Shown: positions 7,745-16,090 of the stretch, piece by piece
Position numbering within the stretch: position 1 is the first letter of the stretch
How the letters are laid out: every line of letters starts with the position of its first letter
Source: JANOAR01 sp031411235
Lineage (GTDB): Bacteria; Verrucomicrobiota; Verrucomicrobiia; Verrucomicrobiales; Verrucomicrobiaceae
DNA: 21,697 bases
Reading direction: 5' to 3'
NCBI GenBank assembly: GCA_031411235.1
Contig: JANOAR010000097.1
Coordinates: forward strand, 1 to 21,697
Notes under the pieces: model-generated
The model's database searches: none
Told to the model about the DNA's origin: nothing
The model's input: the letters and a program-made list of their open reading frames with translations, nothing else
Translations under genes and position numbers: made by a program

Positions 7745-10744
7745 ATGCCTCTGCCGCTCGATGATGAAACTATTTTCCGCCGGCGCTTGCGCCTGCGGTT
7801 GCACCGTCAGTTGCGCCGCCTCACGCTGTGGCCGCTGATGTTCGTCTTCGCTCTGACGCTTGCGCTGCTCGGGGTGGCTGCCTACCTGCTTAACTCCGCA
7901 AAGTGGGTGGATCGCTGCAACGAAGTGCTCGTTAAAATTTCGCGCATAGAAAAACTGGCGGTGGACAGGGAAAGCGGCGTGCGCGCCTACCGCATCACCG
8001 GCGACGCCGTTTTTCTCAAACCCTTAGAGCACGCCAGCGCTGCTTTGCCCGCAGAGCTTGATGCTTTGGGATCGCTCCTGCGGGACAATCCTTCCCAGCT
8101 CACCGAACTTCAAAACCTGCGTGAAGCGCTTCGCGCCTGGAATGAATCAGCCACCAATGTGCGTGAGCGCACCGACAGCAAACTGCCGATCGACGTGCCA
8201 CTCCATCTTCGCGCCAAGACGCTCATGGATGCGTTGCGCGCGAATATCGACGCGATGCAGGCGCATCAGCAGACCTTGCTCGGCGGGCGTTCCCTCTATC
8301 TCGCACGGGTGCGGATGTTCATCATGCCGACCATTCTTCTTGCGGGAGCATTGTTCGCTCCTTTACTGGTCATGTCCATCCGCCGGACTCTGGCGCACCT
8401 GGACACCAGCTACCGTGCCGCGTGGGACGAGTCCGACCGCCAGCGCGAGCGGCTGGACGTCACGCTCTCCAGCATTGGCGATGCGGTCATCGCAACGGAC
8501 ACAACGGGTGCCGTCGCCTACCTCAATCCGGTGGCCGTGGCGCTCTGCGGCTGGTCCGCGTATGAGGCGCGCGGCAAACCCATCGAAAAGGTCTTCAAGA
8601 TCATTCACGAACAGACGCGCGACACGGTGGAAAGCCCCGTCGCGCTCGTCTTGCGTGAGGGAAACGTCGTCGCGCTTACGAACCATACCCTACTCATCGC
8701 CAGGGACGGGCGGGAAACCCCCATCGCCGACAGCGCCGCGCCTATTCGCGACCCCGCCGGACAAATCACCGGCGTGGTGATGGTGTTCCGTGATCAGACT
8801 GACGAGCGCGAGGCCGATAAGCGATTGCGCGAGAGCGAGGCGCGCAAGGCGGCGATACTCAACTCCTCGCTCGATGCCATCGTGAGCATGGATGCGGGCG
8901 GCCTCATCGTGGAGTTCAATCCAGCGGCAGAAACCATGTTCGGTCAATGCGCGGTCGATGTGCTCGGTCGTCCGCTGGCCGATGTTATTATCCCCGAGCG
9001 TTTGCGCGCCGCGCACAATCGCGGTCTGGCGCATTATCTGGCCACTCGCGAAGGCCCGGTGCTAAACAAGCGCATCGAGCTGCCTGCCTTGCGAGCGGAC
9101 GGCACGGAGTTCTCGGCCGAGCTTTCCATCCACCGTATCGATGGCACCGAGCCGCCGCGTTTCAGCGGATTCATCCGCGACATCACCGAGCGCACACGGG
9201 CGGAAAAAGACTTGCTCGATAGCCAGCAACGGATGCGCCTCGCCGCAGAGGCGACTGGCGTCGGCATCTGGGAATGGAATATCCTCGCCAATACGATCCG
9301 CTGGGATGCGCAGCTTTTCAAAATTTATGGCATCACGCCGATGGAGAATGGCATGGTGAGTTACAGCGACTGGAGCGGCGCTCTGGTGCCAGAGGATCTG
9401 GCGGAAAACGAGGCGATCCTACAGGAAACCATCCGCCAAGGAGGCCAGAGCACACGTCATTTCCGCATCCGGCGGCGCGCTGACGGGGAATGCCGCATCA
9501 TTGAAGCGGTGGAAACCACGCGGGCCAATGCGCAAGGAGAAACGGAATGGGTGGTGGGGACGAATCTGGACATCACCGAGCGCAAGCAGGCGGAGGAGGC
9601 CGTGCGAGCCGCGAGCGAGCGTTTCCGTTTCCTGGCCGAGTCGATGCCGCAGAAAATCTGCACCGCCCGGCCAAATGGAGACATCGATTATTTCAATCAG
9701 CAGTGGCTGGAGTTCACCGGCCTGACCTACGAGCAACTCAAGGTCAAGGGATGGAAAAAGTTCATCCACCCAGATGATCTTGAGGAAAACATCCTCCGCT
9801 GGCAGCACTGCATCGAAACGGGCGAGTCTTTCGAAATGAGGCACCGTTTCCTCAGCAAGGACGGCGAGTATCGCTGGCACCTCAGCCGTGCGCACGCCAT
9901 GCGGGATGTGGATGGAAAAATCACAATGTGGATTGGCTCCAACACGGACATTGATGACATGATGCGGGCGCAGGAGGAATTGATGGAGGCCGAAGAGCAA
10001 CTGGCCGACCGCGCCGTGCAACTCGAAGCGCTGGTGGGCGAGCGAACGACGAAACTAAACCAAGTAAACACGCAACTAATCGTGGAGGCTGACGAGCGCA
10101 AACGACTGGAGGCCGAGATCGCCGATGCCGTGGAGGCCGAGCGAGAAAGGCTAGGCCAGGAACTGCACGACGGCATCGTGCAGGAGATGGTCGGCGTCGC
10201 GATGCTACTACATGCGCTGGAGCAGCAAATGAAGAAGCCAGCGCCGGAATTCGCCAACGAGGCACGCAGGCTCGGCCTGATAATGCAAAAGATGCAGGAG
10301 AACGCGCGGAATCTGGCGAAGAGCTTTTACCCAGTGGAACTGGAGCAACACGGGCTGTTCGTCGCGCTGAAGGGAGTCGCGCTGCGCACCCAGGAGCGCT
10401 TTGGCATTTCATGCGCGGTGCAGGCCGACGCGAAGGTTCCTTTTCGGCTGGACGAATCAGGCACGATCCAGCTTTTTCGTATCGCGCAGGAAGCCGTACA
10501 AAACGCTGCCAAGCACGCCCAGGCCACGGAGATTCTCATACGTCTCCAGAAGCAGGATGGCGCGTTGCTGCTCACGGTCAAAGACGACGGCTGTGGGCTA
10601 AGCGCCGACGCAAAGCCTGCCGGCATGGGACTACGCATCATGCAGTACCGCGCACGGTTGATCCAGGGCACGCTGTCGATTAGCAACGGCGAGGGAGGCG
10701 GCGTGCTCGTGTCTTGTTCCTTACCTGCCACTGATGCCCCATGA
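7745..10744 (+). CDS. Membrane PAS-domain sensor histidine kinase, HisKA_3 type
   Basis: This is a 999-residue sensor kinase. Layout: a basic N-terminus, a transmembrane helix at about 27-50, a periplasmic CHASE3-like helical region (about 52-185, with RESGVRAYRITGD), a second helix at about 190-212, and four PAS/PAC units (about 235-355, 365-490, 495-615, 620-745), of which the second, third and fourth end in ITER/IDITERK/TDID. A coiled coil then leads to the NarL-family dimerisation domain ERLGQELHDGIVQEM, with phospho-acceptor His808. The C-terminal ATPase has IAQEAVQNAAKHA (N box), DDGCG (G1) and GMGLRIMQYRA (G2). I chose ATG 7745 because an upstream in-frame ATG at 7670 adds 25 residues of doubtful sequence before MPLPLDDE. 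No response regulator is adjacent, so it is an orphan kinase; the expected partner is a LuxR/NarL-type regulator elsewhere. Confidence 0.93.
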   Translation: MPLPLDDETIFRRRLRLRLHRQLRRLTLWPLMFVFALTLALLGVAAYLLNSAKWVDRCNEVLVKISRIEKLAVDRESGVRAYRITGDAVFLKPLEHASAALPAELDALGSLLRDNPSQLTELQNLREALRAWNESATNVRERTDSKLPIDVPLHLRAKTLMDALRANIDAMQAHQQTLLGGRSLYLARVRMFIMPTILLAGALFAPLLVMSIRRTLAHLDTSYRAAWDESDRQRERLDVTLSSIGDAVIATDTTGAVAYLNPVAVALCGWSAYEARGKPIEKVFKIIHEQTRDTVESPVALVLREGNVVALTNHTLLIARDGRETPIADSAAPIRDPAGQITGVVMVFRDQTDEREADKRLRESEARKAAILNSSLDAIVSMDAGGLIVEFNPAAETMFGQCAVDVLGRPLADVIIPERLRAAHNRGLAHYLATREGPVLNKRIELPALRADGTEFSAELSIHRIDGTEPPRFSGFIRDITERTRAEKDLLDSQQRMRLAAEATGVGIWEWNILANTIRWDAQLFKIYGITPMENGMVSYSDWSGALVPEDLAENEAILQETIRQGGQSTRHFRIRRRADGECRIIEAVETTRANAQGETEWVVGTNLDITERKQAEEAVRAASERFRFLAESMPQKICTARPNGDIDYFNQQWLEFTGLTYEQLKVKGWKKFIHPDDLEENILRWQHCIETGESFEMRHRFLSKDGEYRWHLSRAHAMRDVDGKITMWIGSNTDIDDMMRAQEELMEAEEQLADRAVQLEALVGERTTKLNQVNTQLIVEADERKRLEAEIADAVEAERERLGQELHDGIVQEMVGVAMLLHALEQQMKKPAPEFANEARRLGLIMQKMQENARNLAKSFYPVELEQHGLFVALKGVALRTQERFGISCAVQADAKVPFRLDESGTIQLFRIAQEAVQNAAKHAQATEILIRLQKQDGALLLTVKDDGCGLSADAKPAGMGLRIMQYRARLIQGTLSISNGEGGGVLVSCSLPATDAP

Positions 10745-10801
10745 GTGATGCGTCGTAGCACGCGATTGAATACTGCACGCGGCACCGCTAGGCTTTCCGA
10801 T

Positions 10802-12232
10802 ATGCGATGGAATGAACGACTGCGCCTGCTGCAATGGCGTGCCCTTGAGGAAGCCGACGTGGAGGGCTCGTGCCTGAGCGCGGAGTGCTGCCGCGAGGCG
10901 ACGCGGGCAGCGGCAGCAGGCAACAGCCGCGACCCGCTGAATACAGCTCAAGCGGTTCCCACAAAGCCATCCTCCACGCCCCAGTTTCTGGTTCAGCGTA
11001 TAACTTGGCTCGACTCCCATACGGGGCAATCCGCGAGCAAGGCGATGGCTTACCTCCAGGCCCACAGCACGCCTTCCCTGCTGGGCATCGGCTGGTGGAG
11101 CCTAGGGGCGCTGGTCGTGGGTTATCAACTCTCCGCGCTCGGCCAGGACAGAGTGCTCAACCTGCTGGCACTGCCGCTGATGGGGGTGCTGATCTGGAAT
11201 GCCATCGTCATCGCGTGGAGCCTCATGGCCGAGCTGCGTGGCTACTCGACCGAGGCAGGAGCCCCAGGCGGCGCTTGGCTGGCAAGGGTGGGCCGTTGGG
11301 TAAAAACACGTTCCGGCAACGCAACACCGCCGCCTAATGAGGTGGAGCAACGAGCGCTCGCACGTCTTCATGATTTGTCTGGAAGGATGACTACTACACA
11401 AGCCAAATGCCATCTGCGCGCAGGCTTCCACATCGCCGCCGCCGTGCTCGCGCTGGGCTGCGTGCTCGGCATGTATTCACGCGGCTGGTCGCGCGAATAC
11501 CGCGCGACATGGGAGAGCACGGTCTTCGATGCCCCAGGGGCGCAGCAGTTTCTCGGCACGCTCTACGCGCCCGCCTCGCTCGTCACGGGAGTCGCCGTGC
11601 CGGTGAATCTCATCCCGGTGATGCATGACAGCGTGGCCCATGTTCCCGAGCCTCAGCCTGCGTTGCCGTGGATTCATCTGTATGCGGGCACGCTGGGTTT
11701 GTTCGTCGTGCTGCCGCGTTTGTTGCTCGCCACGCTGGCACTTTATCGAAGCCAACAGCGTGTGGCGAAACTGTGGCAGGCGCAGGATTGGGAGGGCTAT
11801 GCGGCGCGGTTGCAACGCGCCATCCAGGGCAGCGGCGAGCATGTGCAGGTGCTGCTGCACGGCTGGCGCGATGAAGCTCGCGACCGCTGGGCACGGGCGA
11901 TACGCCAGCAGCTTGGAGGACAAGTCGCGTTGGAGTATGAGAGCATCGCCGCCGGCGAAGAGGATGAATTCGCCGCATCCTGGCAGCCCGTCACGCCCAG
12001 CACCGTGCTCGTCTTCAATGCTGCTGCGATCCCCGAGCACGAGGTGCAAGGCACACTCGCCAAAGCCCTGCGCCGCCGCCTGCAAGCCCACACCGCAGGC
12101 TCGCGACTCTTCGCTCTCGTGGACACCCAACCTCTGCGCGAGCGACGCTCTGGCGAAGGACTGAGTACGCGTGTGGCCCTGTGGCAGGAGACGCTGAAGG
12201 GGCGCGTGGATGAGGTGATCGTGACGGGGTGA
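10802..12232 (+). CDS. DUF2868-family membrane protein
   Basis: This is a protein of about 476 residues with four likely membrane segments: LLGIGWWSLGALVVGY, LLALPLMGVLIWNAIVIAW, FHIAAAVLALGCVLGMY and LYAGTLGLFVVLPRLLLA. The pattern GMYSRGWSREYRATWESTVF and WIHLYAGTLGLFVVLPRLLL, plus a soluble C-terminal half beginning VLLHGWRDEARDRWARAI, is how I recognise the DUF2868 family. Its function is unknown; relatives are usually encoded next to a GTPase with a DUF3482 domain. Here the next gene is a sugar permease, so the GTPase is missing. The start could also be GTG 10745 or ATG 10748, right after the kinase stop; I preferred ATG 10802 because MRWNERLRLLQWRALEEAD resembles a typical family N-terminus. 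It follows the kinase closely and may be co-transcribed. The family call is from memory of the pattern. Confidence 0.75.
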   Translation: MRWNERLRLLQWRALEEADVEGSCLSAECCREATRAAAAGNSRDPLNTAQAVPTKPSSTPQFLVQRITWLDSHTGQSASKAMAYLQAHSTPSLLGIGWWSLGALVVGYQLSALGQDRVLNLLALPLMGVLIWNAIVIAWSLMAELRGYSTEAGAPGGAWLARVGRWVKTRSGNATPPPNEVEQRALARLHDLSGRMTTTQAKCHLRAGFHIAAAVLALGCVLGMYSRGWSREYRATWESTVFDAPGAQQFLGTLYAPASLVTGVAVPVNLIPVMHDSVAHVPEPQPALPWIHLYAGTLGLFVVLPRLLLATLALYRSQQRVAKLWQAQDWEGYAARLQRAIQGSGEHVQVLLHGWRDEARDRWARAIRQQLGGQVALEYESIAAGEEDEFAASWQPVTPSTVLVFNAAAIPEHEVQGTLAKALRRRLQAHTAGSRLFALVDTQPLRERRSGEGLSTRVALWQETLKGRVDEVIVTG

Positions 12233-12321
12233 AATTCAACGCAGCCGTGCGCTTCTTGCTGCTGGAGCAAACTCCGTGTTTGCCATCGCTCTGGCTTTAC
12301 GATCTCATAGGCTCAGCATCG

Positions 12322-12356
12322 GTCATTCGTCATTCTGCCTTCGTCATTCATCATTT
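12322..12356. repeat. GTCATTCGTCATTC intergenic repeat
   Basis: GTCATTCGTCATTCTGCC is followed by TTCGTCATTCATCATT, a degenerate tandem of CATTCGT/CATTCAT units ending 6 bases before the permease start. The same kind of sequence occurs at 3773-3800 and 16541-16570. Confidence 0.7.
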
Positions 12357-12361
12357 CCCCC

Positions 12362-13504
12362 ATGCCCAGCACTCTCACCCTTCGTGACTTCTCGCTGCTC
12401 ATCGCACTCGCGGCGGTGTGTGTTTTCTTTGGTCTCATCGCACCGCAGTTTCTCGGTGCCCCTGAGTTCCTCGGGGCGCGAAATTTATCGCTGCTGATGA
12501 CCGAGCTAGCTATCACTGCGACGCTGGCGATGGGCATGTTACTGGTCATTTTGCCGGGCCACATTGACCTCTCGGCGGGCAGTGGTGTGGGGTTGCTCGG
12601 CGGTGTGGCCAGTGTGCTAGTGTTCCGCCATGACATGCCTGCACCGCTGGCGCTGGGCATTGGCCTAGTGCTGGGCGTCATCATCTGGAACATCATGGGA
12701 CGCATTATCGTGGGCGAGCGTGTGCCGGCTTTCATCACCACGCTGGCGGGCTTGCTTATTTTGAAAGGGGTGTTCTGGCGGGTGATCAACAACAGCACGA
12801 TCCCCGTGGCTCCTGGCGGCACGAGCAATCTCTACACGATGCTAACGACCTCTTACCTGCCCGCATGGCTGGGCTATGCGCTAGCGATTGCCGTGGTCGC
12901 CGTGCTGGTACTCACCACGTTGCGCAGCCGTGCGAGTCGGCGAGCGCAGGGCTTTGCGATGGAGGATGGCGAGTCAGCCTTTATGCGGCTGTTCATCGCG
13001 GCGCAGGCGGTGATTTTATTCGTGGTCATCACCAACCAGTATCGCGGCGTGCCGCTGCCAGCCATCGTGCTTGGAGTCGTCGCGCTGGTGGTGTATGTGC
13101 TGACGCAGCACACCGCGTTTGGCCGCTACCTGTATGCCATCGGTGGCAATGAAGAGGCGGCAGTCATCTCCGGCGTGCCGGTGCAGCGCGTGGTGGTGAT
13201 GGCTTACAGTTTGATGGGGGCCATCGTGGCGATCTGCGGCTTCATGCAAACCTCCTACGCTGGGGCCAGCACGACCACGGTGGGCGAGCAGATGGAACTC
13301 GATGCCGTGGCCGCGTGCGTGATCGGTGGAGCCAGCTTGAAGGGTGGACGCGGCAGCGTGGTCGGCGTGCTGATGGGCGCGCTCCTGATCGCCTGCCTGC
13401 TGAATGGCATGACGCTGCTGGCCGTGGGGCCGGAGAACAAATTCATCGTGCGCGGCGGCGTGCTGCTGCTCGCCGTGTGGATGGATCAGCGCATGGCGAA
13501 GTAA
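12362..13504 (+). CDS. Sugar ABC transporter permease, XylH/RbsC family
   Basis: This 380-residue integral membrane permease belongs to the branched-chain amino acid/ribose (BPD_transp_2) superfamily and imports a monosaccharide, with an ATPase and a periplasmic binding protein. About ten hydrophobic segments are visible. Family signatures are MLLVILPGHIDLSAGSGVGLLGG near residue 60, NIMGRIIVGERVPAFITTLAGLLILKG, FGRYLYAIGGNEEAAVISGVPV and AACVIGGASLKGGRGSVVGVLMGALL. The long central insertion with RSRASRRAQGFAMEDGE is typical of the XylH branch. No ATPase or binding protein is adjacent, so it is a solitary permease whose partners are elsewhere or lost. It converges on the zinc dehydrogenase gene with a 5-base gap, which could link transport and sugar(-alcohol) oxidation. 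The ATG follows a pyrimidine-rich leader. The substrate is not determinable. Confidence 0.88.
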   Translation: MPSTLTLRDFSLLIALAAVCVFFGLIAPQFLGAPEFLGARNLSLLMTELAITATLAMGMLLVILPGHIDLSAGSGVGLLGGVASVLVFRHDMPAPLALGIGLVLGVIIWNIMGRIIVGERVPAFITTLAGLLILKGVFWRVINNSTIPVAPGGTSNLYTMLTTSYLPAWLGYALAIAVVAVLVLTTLRSRASRRAQGFAMEDGESAFMRLFIAAQAVILFVVITNQYRGVPLPAIVLGVVALVVYVLTQHTAFGRYLYAIGGNEEAAVISGVPVQRVVVMAYSLMGAIVAICGFMQTSYAGASTTTVGEQMELDAVAACVIGGASLKGGRGSVVGVLMGALLIACLLNGMTLLAVGPENKFIVRGGVLLLAVWMDQRMAK

Positions 13505-13509
13505 ATCCG

Positions 13510-14583
13510 CTACGGCTTCAGCACCACCTTCAGCAAGCCATTCCCCGGCTGCGTGGCCTTATGAAACCACTCGGCACCTTCATCGAGCGGGGCCGTCACA
13601 CTGAGCAGAGGCTCGACGGCGATGCTGCCGTCTTCGATGCGGCGGATGGCTTCGGGGTACTCGCCGGCGCAGGAGCAAGAGCCCTTCAACGTGATCTGAC
13701 GGGTGACGACTTCTTGCAGGGGGAAGGGTACGCTGGGCTGCAAATTGCCAACCAGCACAACTTGCCCGCCTTTGCGCACGCTGCGGATGGCGAGGTCGAT
13801 GGGCGCTGCGGCACCGACGACTTCAAAGGCGCAGTCCGCGCCATCGCCGCCGAAGTGCTGGCGCAGGGTTTGGGCGAGGCCGTCTTGTTTGGCGTTAAAG
13901 GCAGCCTCGGCACCGAGAGTGAGCGAGAGTGCGAGCCGCCCTTCATCGAGATCAATCGCAACGATGCGCTGCCAGCCGCGAGCACGCAGCGCCTGGATGA
14001 CCAGCAGGCCGATCAAGCCTGCGCCCACGACGACCGCTGTGCCTCGTGCAGGCTCCTTCGTTGGCGTGGGGGCGAAGGCTTCACCGACCTCGACGCCTTC
14101 GGCCAGATTGACGGCGTGCAGCGCGATGGCCACAGGCTCGGCGAAGGCCGCGCGCTCGAAGTTCAGCGCACCGGGCAGACGATAAAGGATGCGTGTGGGC
14201 AGCACGACTTTTTCAGCGAAGCAGCCATGCCTGCGGAAGTCATTGCAGGAGACGCCGAGCACCTTGCGACTGGAGCAGAGATTGATGTAGCCGCTGCGGC
14301 ACTTGTCGCACTCGCCGCAGTACTCCGTGGAGTCGAAGGTGACACGATCTCCCAAGTTCCAGCCCGTGGTGCCAGCGCCGAGGCCGGTGATCTCGCCCGC
14401 CGCCTCGTGCCCCATGATGATCGGCGGGATGCGCCGCCCGCTGCGCCCGTCCATGCCATGCAAGTCGCTGCCGCAAATGCCGCAGGCACGCACGCTGACG
14501 AGCACCTCGCCCGGCCCAGGCTGGGGAGCGGGGGCTTCGCCGAATTCAAAGGTCGAGGGGGCAATGAGGGTGAGAGCTTTCAT
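13510..14583 (-). CDS. Zinc-dependent medium-chain dehydrogenase (sorbitol/threonine type)
   Basis: This 357-residue enzyme of the MDR superfamily oxidises an alcohol, typically a polyol, sugar alcohol or L-threonine, to a ketone with NAD. Catalytic-zinc residues are in CGICGSDLHG (Cys37) and GHEAAGEI (His59, Glu60). Structural-zinc cysteines are Cys89, Cys92, Cys95 and Cys103 in EYCGECDKCRSGYINLC. FAEPVAIALHAV follows. The Rossmann motif is VVVGAGLIGLL (GAGLIG at 187-192), and the acidic residue in IVAIDLDEG points to NAD rather than NADP. A linker of about 15 residues rich in Pro, Thr and Glu (AFAPTPTKEPARG) just before the Rossmann fold is longer than usual. The ATG is directly preceded on the minus strand by ATTCCTCC rather than a Shine-Dalgarno sequence. 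The exact substrate is not clear from sequence. Confidence 0.9.
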   Translation of the reverse strand: MKALTLIAPSTFEFGEAPAPQPGPGEVLVSVRACGICGSDLHGMDGRSGRRIPPIIMGHEAAGEITGLGAGTTGWNLGDRVTFDSTEYCGECDKCRSGYINLCSSRKVLGVSCNDFRRHGCFAEKVVLPTRILYRLPGALNFERAAFAEPVAIALHAVNLAEGVEVGEAFAPTPTKEPARGTAVVVGAGLIGLLVIQALRARGWQRIVAIDLDEGRLALSLTLGAEAAFNAKQDGLAQTLRQHFGGDGADCAFEVVGAAAPIDLAIRSVRKGGQVVLVGNLQPSVPFPLQEVVTRQITLKGSCSCAGEYPEAIRRIEDGSIAVEPLLSVTAPLDEGAEWFHKATQPGNGLLKVVLKP

Positions 14584-14706
14584 GGAGGAATTGGAGTGAC
14601 GATTTTAGAATAACGATAGCAACAACAGGTGGCAGTTCATTGGCTTCTCATCAGAGACGGCACAGGTTTAGTTTCAAGTCTGAACACGTCTTCCTTCGCT
14701 TCCCAA

Positions 14707-14759
14707 AAGGTATCTCAAGGTATTCAGTGGCGTCCTTCGCGTCGTTTGAATCGTCCTTC
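14707..14759. repeat. Short direct repeats before the cyclotransferase gene
   Basis: Within the 181-base divergent intergenic region, AAGGTAT occurs at 14707 and 14717, and CGTCCTTC occurs at 14731 and 14752. These look like degenerate copies of an intergenic element. I see no gene in 14584-14764. Confidence 0.35.
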
Positions 14760-14764
14760 TCCAC

Positions 14765-15124
14765 ATGCCCACTTTGATCTTCGTCTATGGCTCGCTGAAG
14801 CGCGGGCTGAGCAACCACCACTGGCTGGCGGGGCAGCACTTTGTTGCAGAGGCTCGCACGGCTCCAGGGTATCAACTTTTCGACCTGGGCGAGTACCCCG
14901 GCATGGTCACGGCAGCGGAGACGGAAGGCAGTGTTTGGGGCGAGCTGTGGGAGGTTGATGACGATGGGCTTGCTGGCTTGGATGTCTTGGAAGGTGTCGA
15001 TGAGGGGATGTATGAGCGCGTAGCTGTGAGCCTCCTGGAGCCTTTTGCTGGGACTGCGGTAGAGACTTATCTGTATCGCGAGTCGGTGGCGGGTAGGGCG
15101 GCGGTGCTGGGTGGGAAATGGTAG
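14765..15124 (+). CDS. Gamma-glutamylcyclotransferase-like (AIG2/YtfP) protein
   Basis: This 119-residue cytoplasmic protein has the gamma-glutamylcyclotransferase fold. The substrate-binding loop VYGSLKRGLSNHHWL (7-21) follows the first beta strand, PGYQLFDLGEYPGMV holds the second conserved segment, and VWGELWEVDDDGLAGLDVLEGVDEGMYER contains Glu76, the presumed catalytic acid/base. Known relatives release 5-oxoproline from gamma-glutamyl peptides or repair modified amines; many bacterial ones are uncharacterised. Its length is normal for the bacterial group. It is divergent from the dehydrogenase and convergent with the PPK2 gene 26 bases away, with no shared operon. The leader is pyrimidine-rich (TCCTTCTCCAC then ATG), without a Shine-Dalgarno sequence. 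The family is secure; the reaction is inferred. Confidence 0.87.
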   Translation: MPTLIFVYGSLKRGLSNHHWLAGQHFVAEARTAPGYQLFDLGEYPGMVTAAETEGSVWGELWEVDDDGLAGLDVLEGVDEGMYERVAVSLLEPFAGTAVETYLYRESVAGRAAVLGGKW

Positions 15125-15150
15125 GCTATGGAGGGAACCACTCACCGCTG

Positions 15151-16041
15151 TTACTTCTCGGCCAGGAGCATGGCTCTGCTTTTGGCGAGGTCGGCCTGCT
15201 GAGCGTCGGGTAGTACGGGCCAGTGCAGATCCATGCGTTTCATTTCTTCGATGATGGCGGCACTGACAATGAGGCGCATGTTTTTTTTGCCATCGGCGGG
15301 GATGACATACCAGGGACTTTCCTTGGTGGCTGTGGCGTTGATGGCGTCGTCGTAGGCCTGCATGTAGTCGTTCCAGTGCCCGCGCTCGGCGACGTCGGCA
15401 GCGTTGAATTTCCAGTTCTTGGCGGGGGTGTCGATGCGTTCGAGGAAGCGCTCTTTTTGCACATCGCGCGAGACGTTGAGCATGAATTTGACGATGCGAA
15501 TGCCATTGCGGTGGGCGTAGGCTTCAAAGGCGGCGATGTCTTCGCGGCGTTTGTCAAAGAGGTTACCCATGTTCTTTTTGGCGCTGTCGGGTAGGCGCTG
15601 GTACTTGGTGACGATCTCGGGATGGACTTGGCAGATGAGCACCTCTTCGTAGTAGCTGCGGTTGAAGATGCCGATGCGGCCTCGTGGGGGGAGTCGGGTG
15701 CTGGTGCGCCAGAGGTAATCGTGATCGAGTTCGTCGTCGCTGGGGCGCTTGAAGGGGTGGACTTCGACGCCTTGGGGGTCGATGCCGCTCATGACGTGCT
15801 TGATGGTGCTGTCTTTGCCAGCAGCGTCCATGGCTTGAAAAACAAGGAGCAGGGCATAGCGGTCATGGGCGTAGAGCATTGCCTGCATATCGCCGATCTC
15901 AGTGCGGTACTGGGCGAGCAATTCGTCGTAGTGGGCTTCGTCGCGATGAAGGTTTTTCACCTTGGTCGGCATCTTTTTCATGCTGAAGCGCTTGCCTGAG
16001 CCAGTGATGCGGTAGTCGTCGATGTTGAGGTCGAGTTTCAT
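15151..16041 (-). CDS. ppk2: Polyphosphate kinase 2 family protein
   Basis: This 296-residue PPK2-type phosphotransferase moves phosphate between polyphosphate and nucleotides in the cytoplasm. The Walker A loop is FQAMDAAGKDST (about 68-79), followed by HVMSGIDPQGVEVHPFKRP, the lid segment ELDHDYLWRTSTRLPPRG, and the Walker B-like GRIGIFNRSYYEEVL (121-135). Both the length and the GIFNRS-Y-YEEVL form fit the single-domain class I/III group; relatives of this shape phosphorylate ADP and often AMP. LERIDTPAKNWKFNAADVAERGHW near residue 195 and the ESPWYVIPADGKKNMRL stretch near the end are also family-typical. It lies 49 bases downstream of the pal-like gene on the same strand and might be read through from the Tol operon. 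Its start is preceded by GCCTCCCCT, not a Shine-Dalgarno sequence. Confidence 0.93.
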   Translation of the reverse strand: MKLDLNIDDYRITGSGKRFSMKKMPTKVKNLHRDEAHYDELLAQYRTEIGDMQAMLYAHDRYALLLVFQAMDAAGKDSTIKHVMSGIDPQGVEVHPFKRPSDDELDHDYLWRTSTRLPPRGRIGIFNRSYYEEVLICQVHPEIVTKYQRLPDSAKKNMGNLFDKRREDIAAFEAYAHRNGIRIVKFMLNVSRDVQKERFLERIDTPAKNWKFNAADVAERGHWNDYMQAYDDAINATATKESPWYVIPADGKKNMRLIVSAAIIEEMKRMDLHWPVLPDAQQADLAKSRAMLLAEK

Positions 16042-16090
16042 AGGGGAGGCGGAGTTTTTGGGGAAGGCGAACAGGGGCGGAGGGAGCGCA

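Noticed and set aside
13315..14613. 432-codon plus-strand frame opposite the zinc dehydrogenase
   Set aside because: The minus strand encodes a complete dehydrogenase with all zinc and Rossmann motifs; the long plus-strand frame is a GC-rich antisense shadow.
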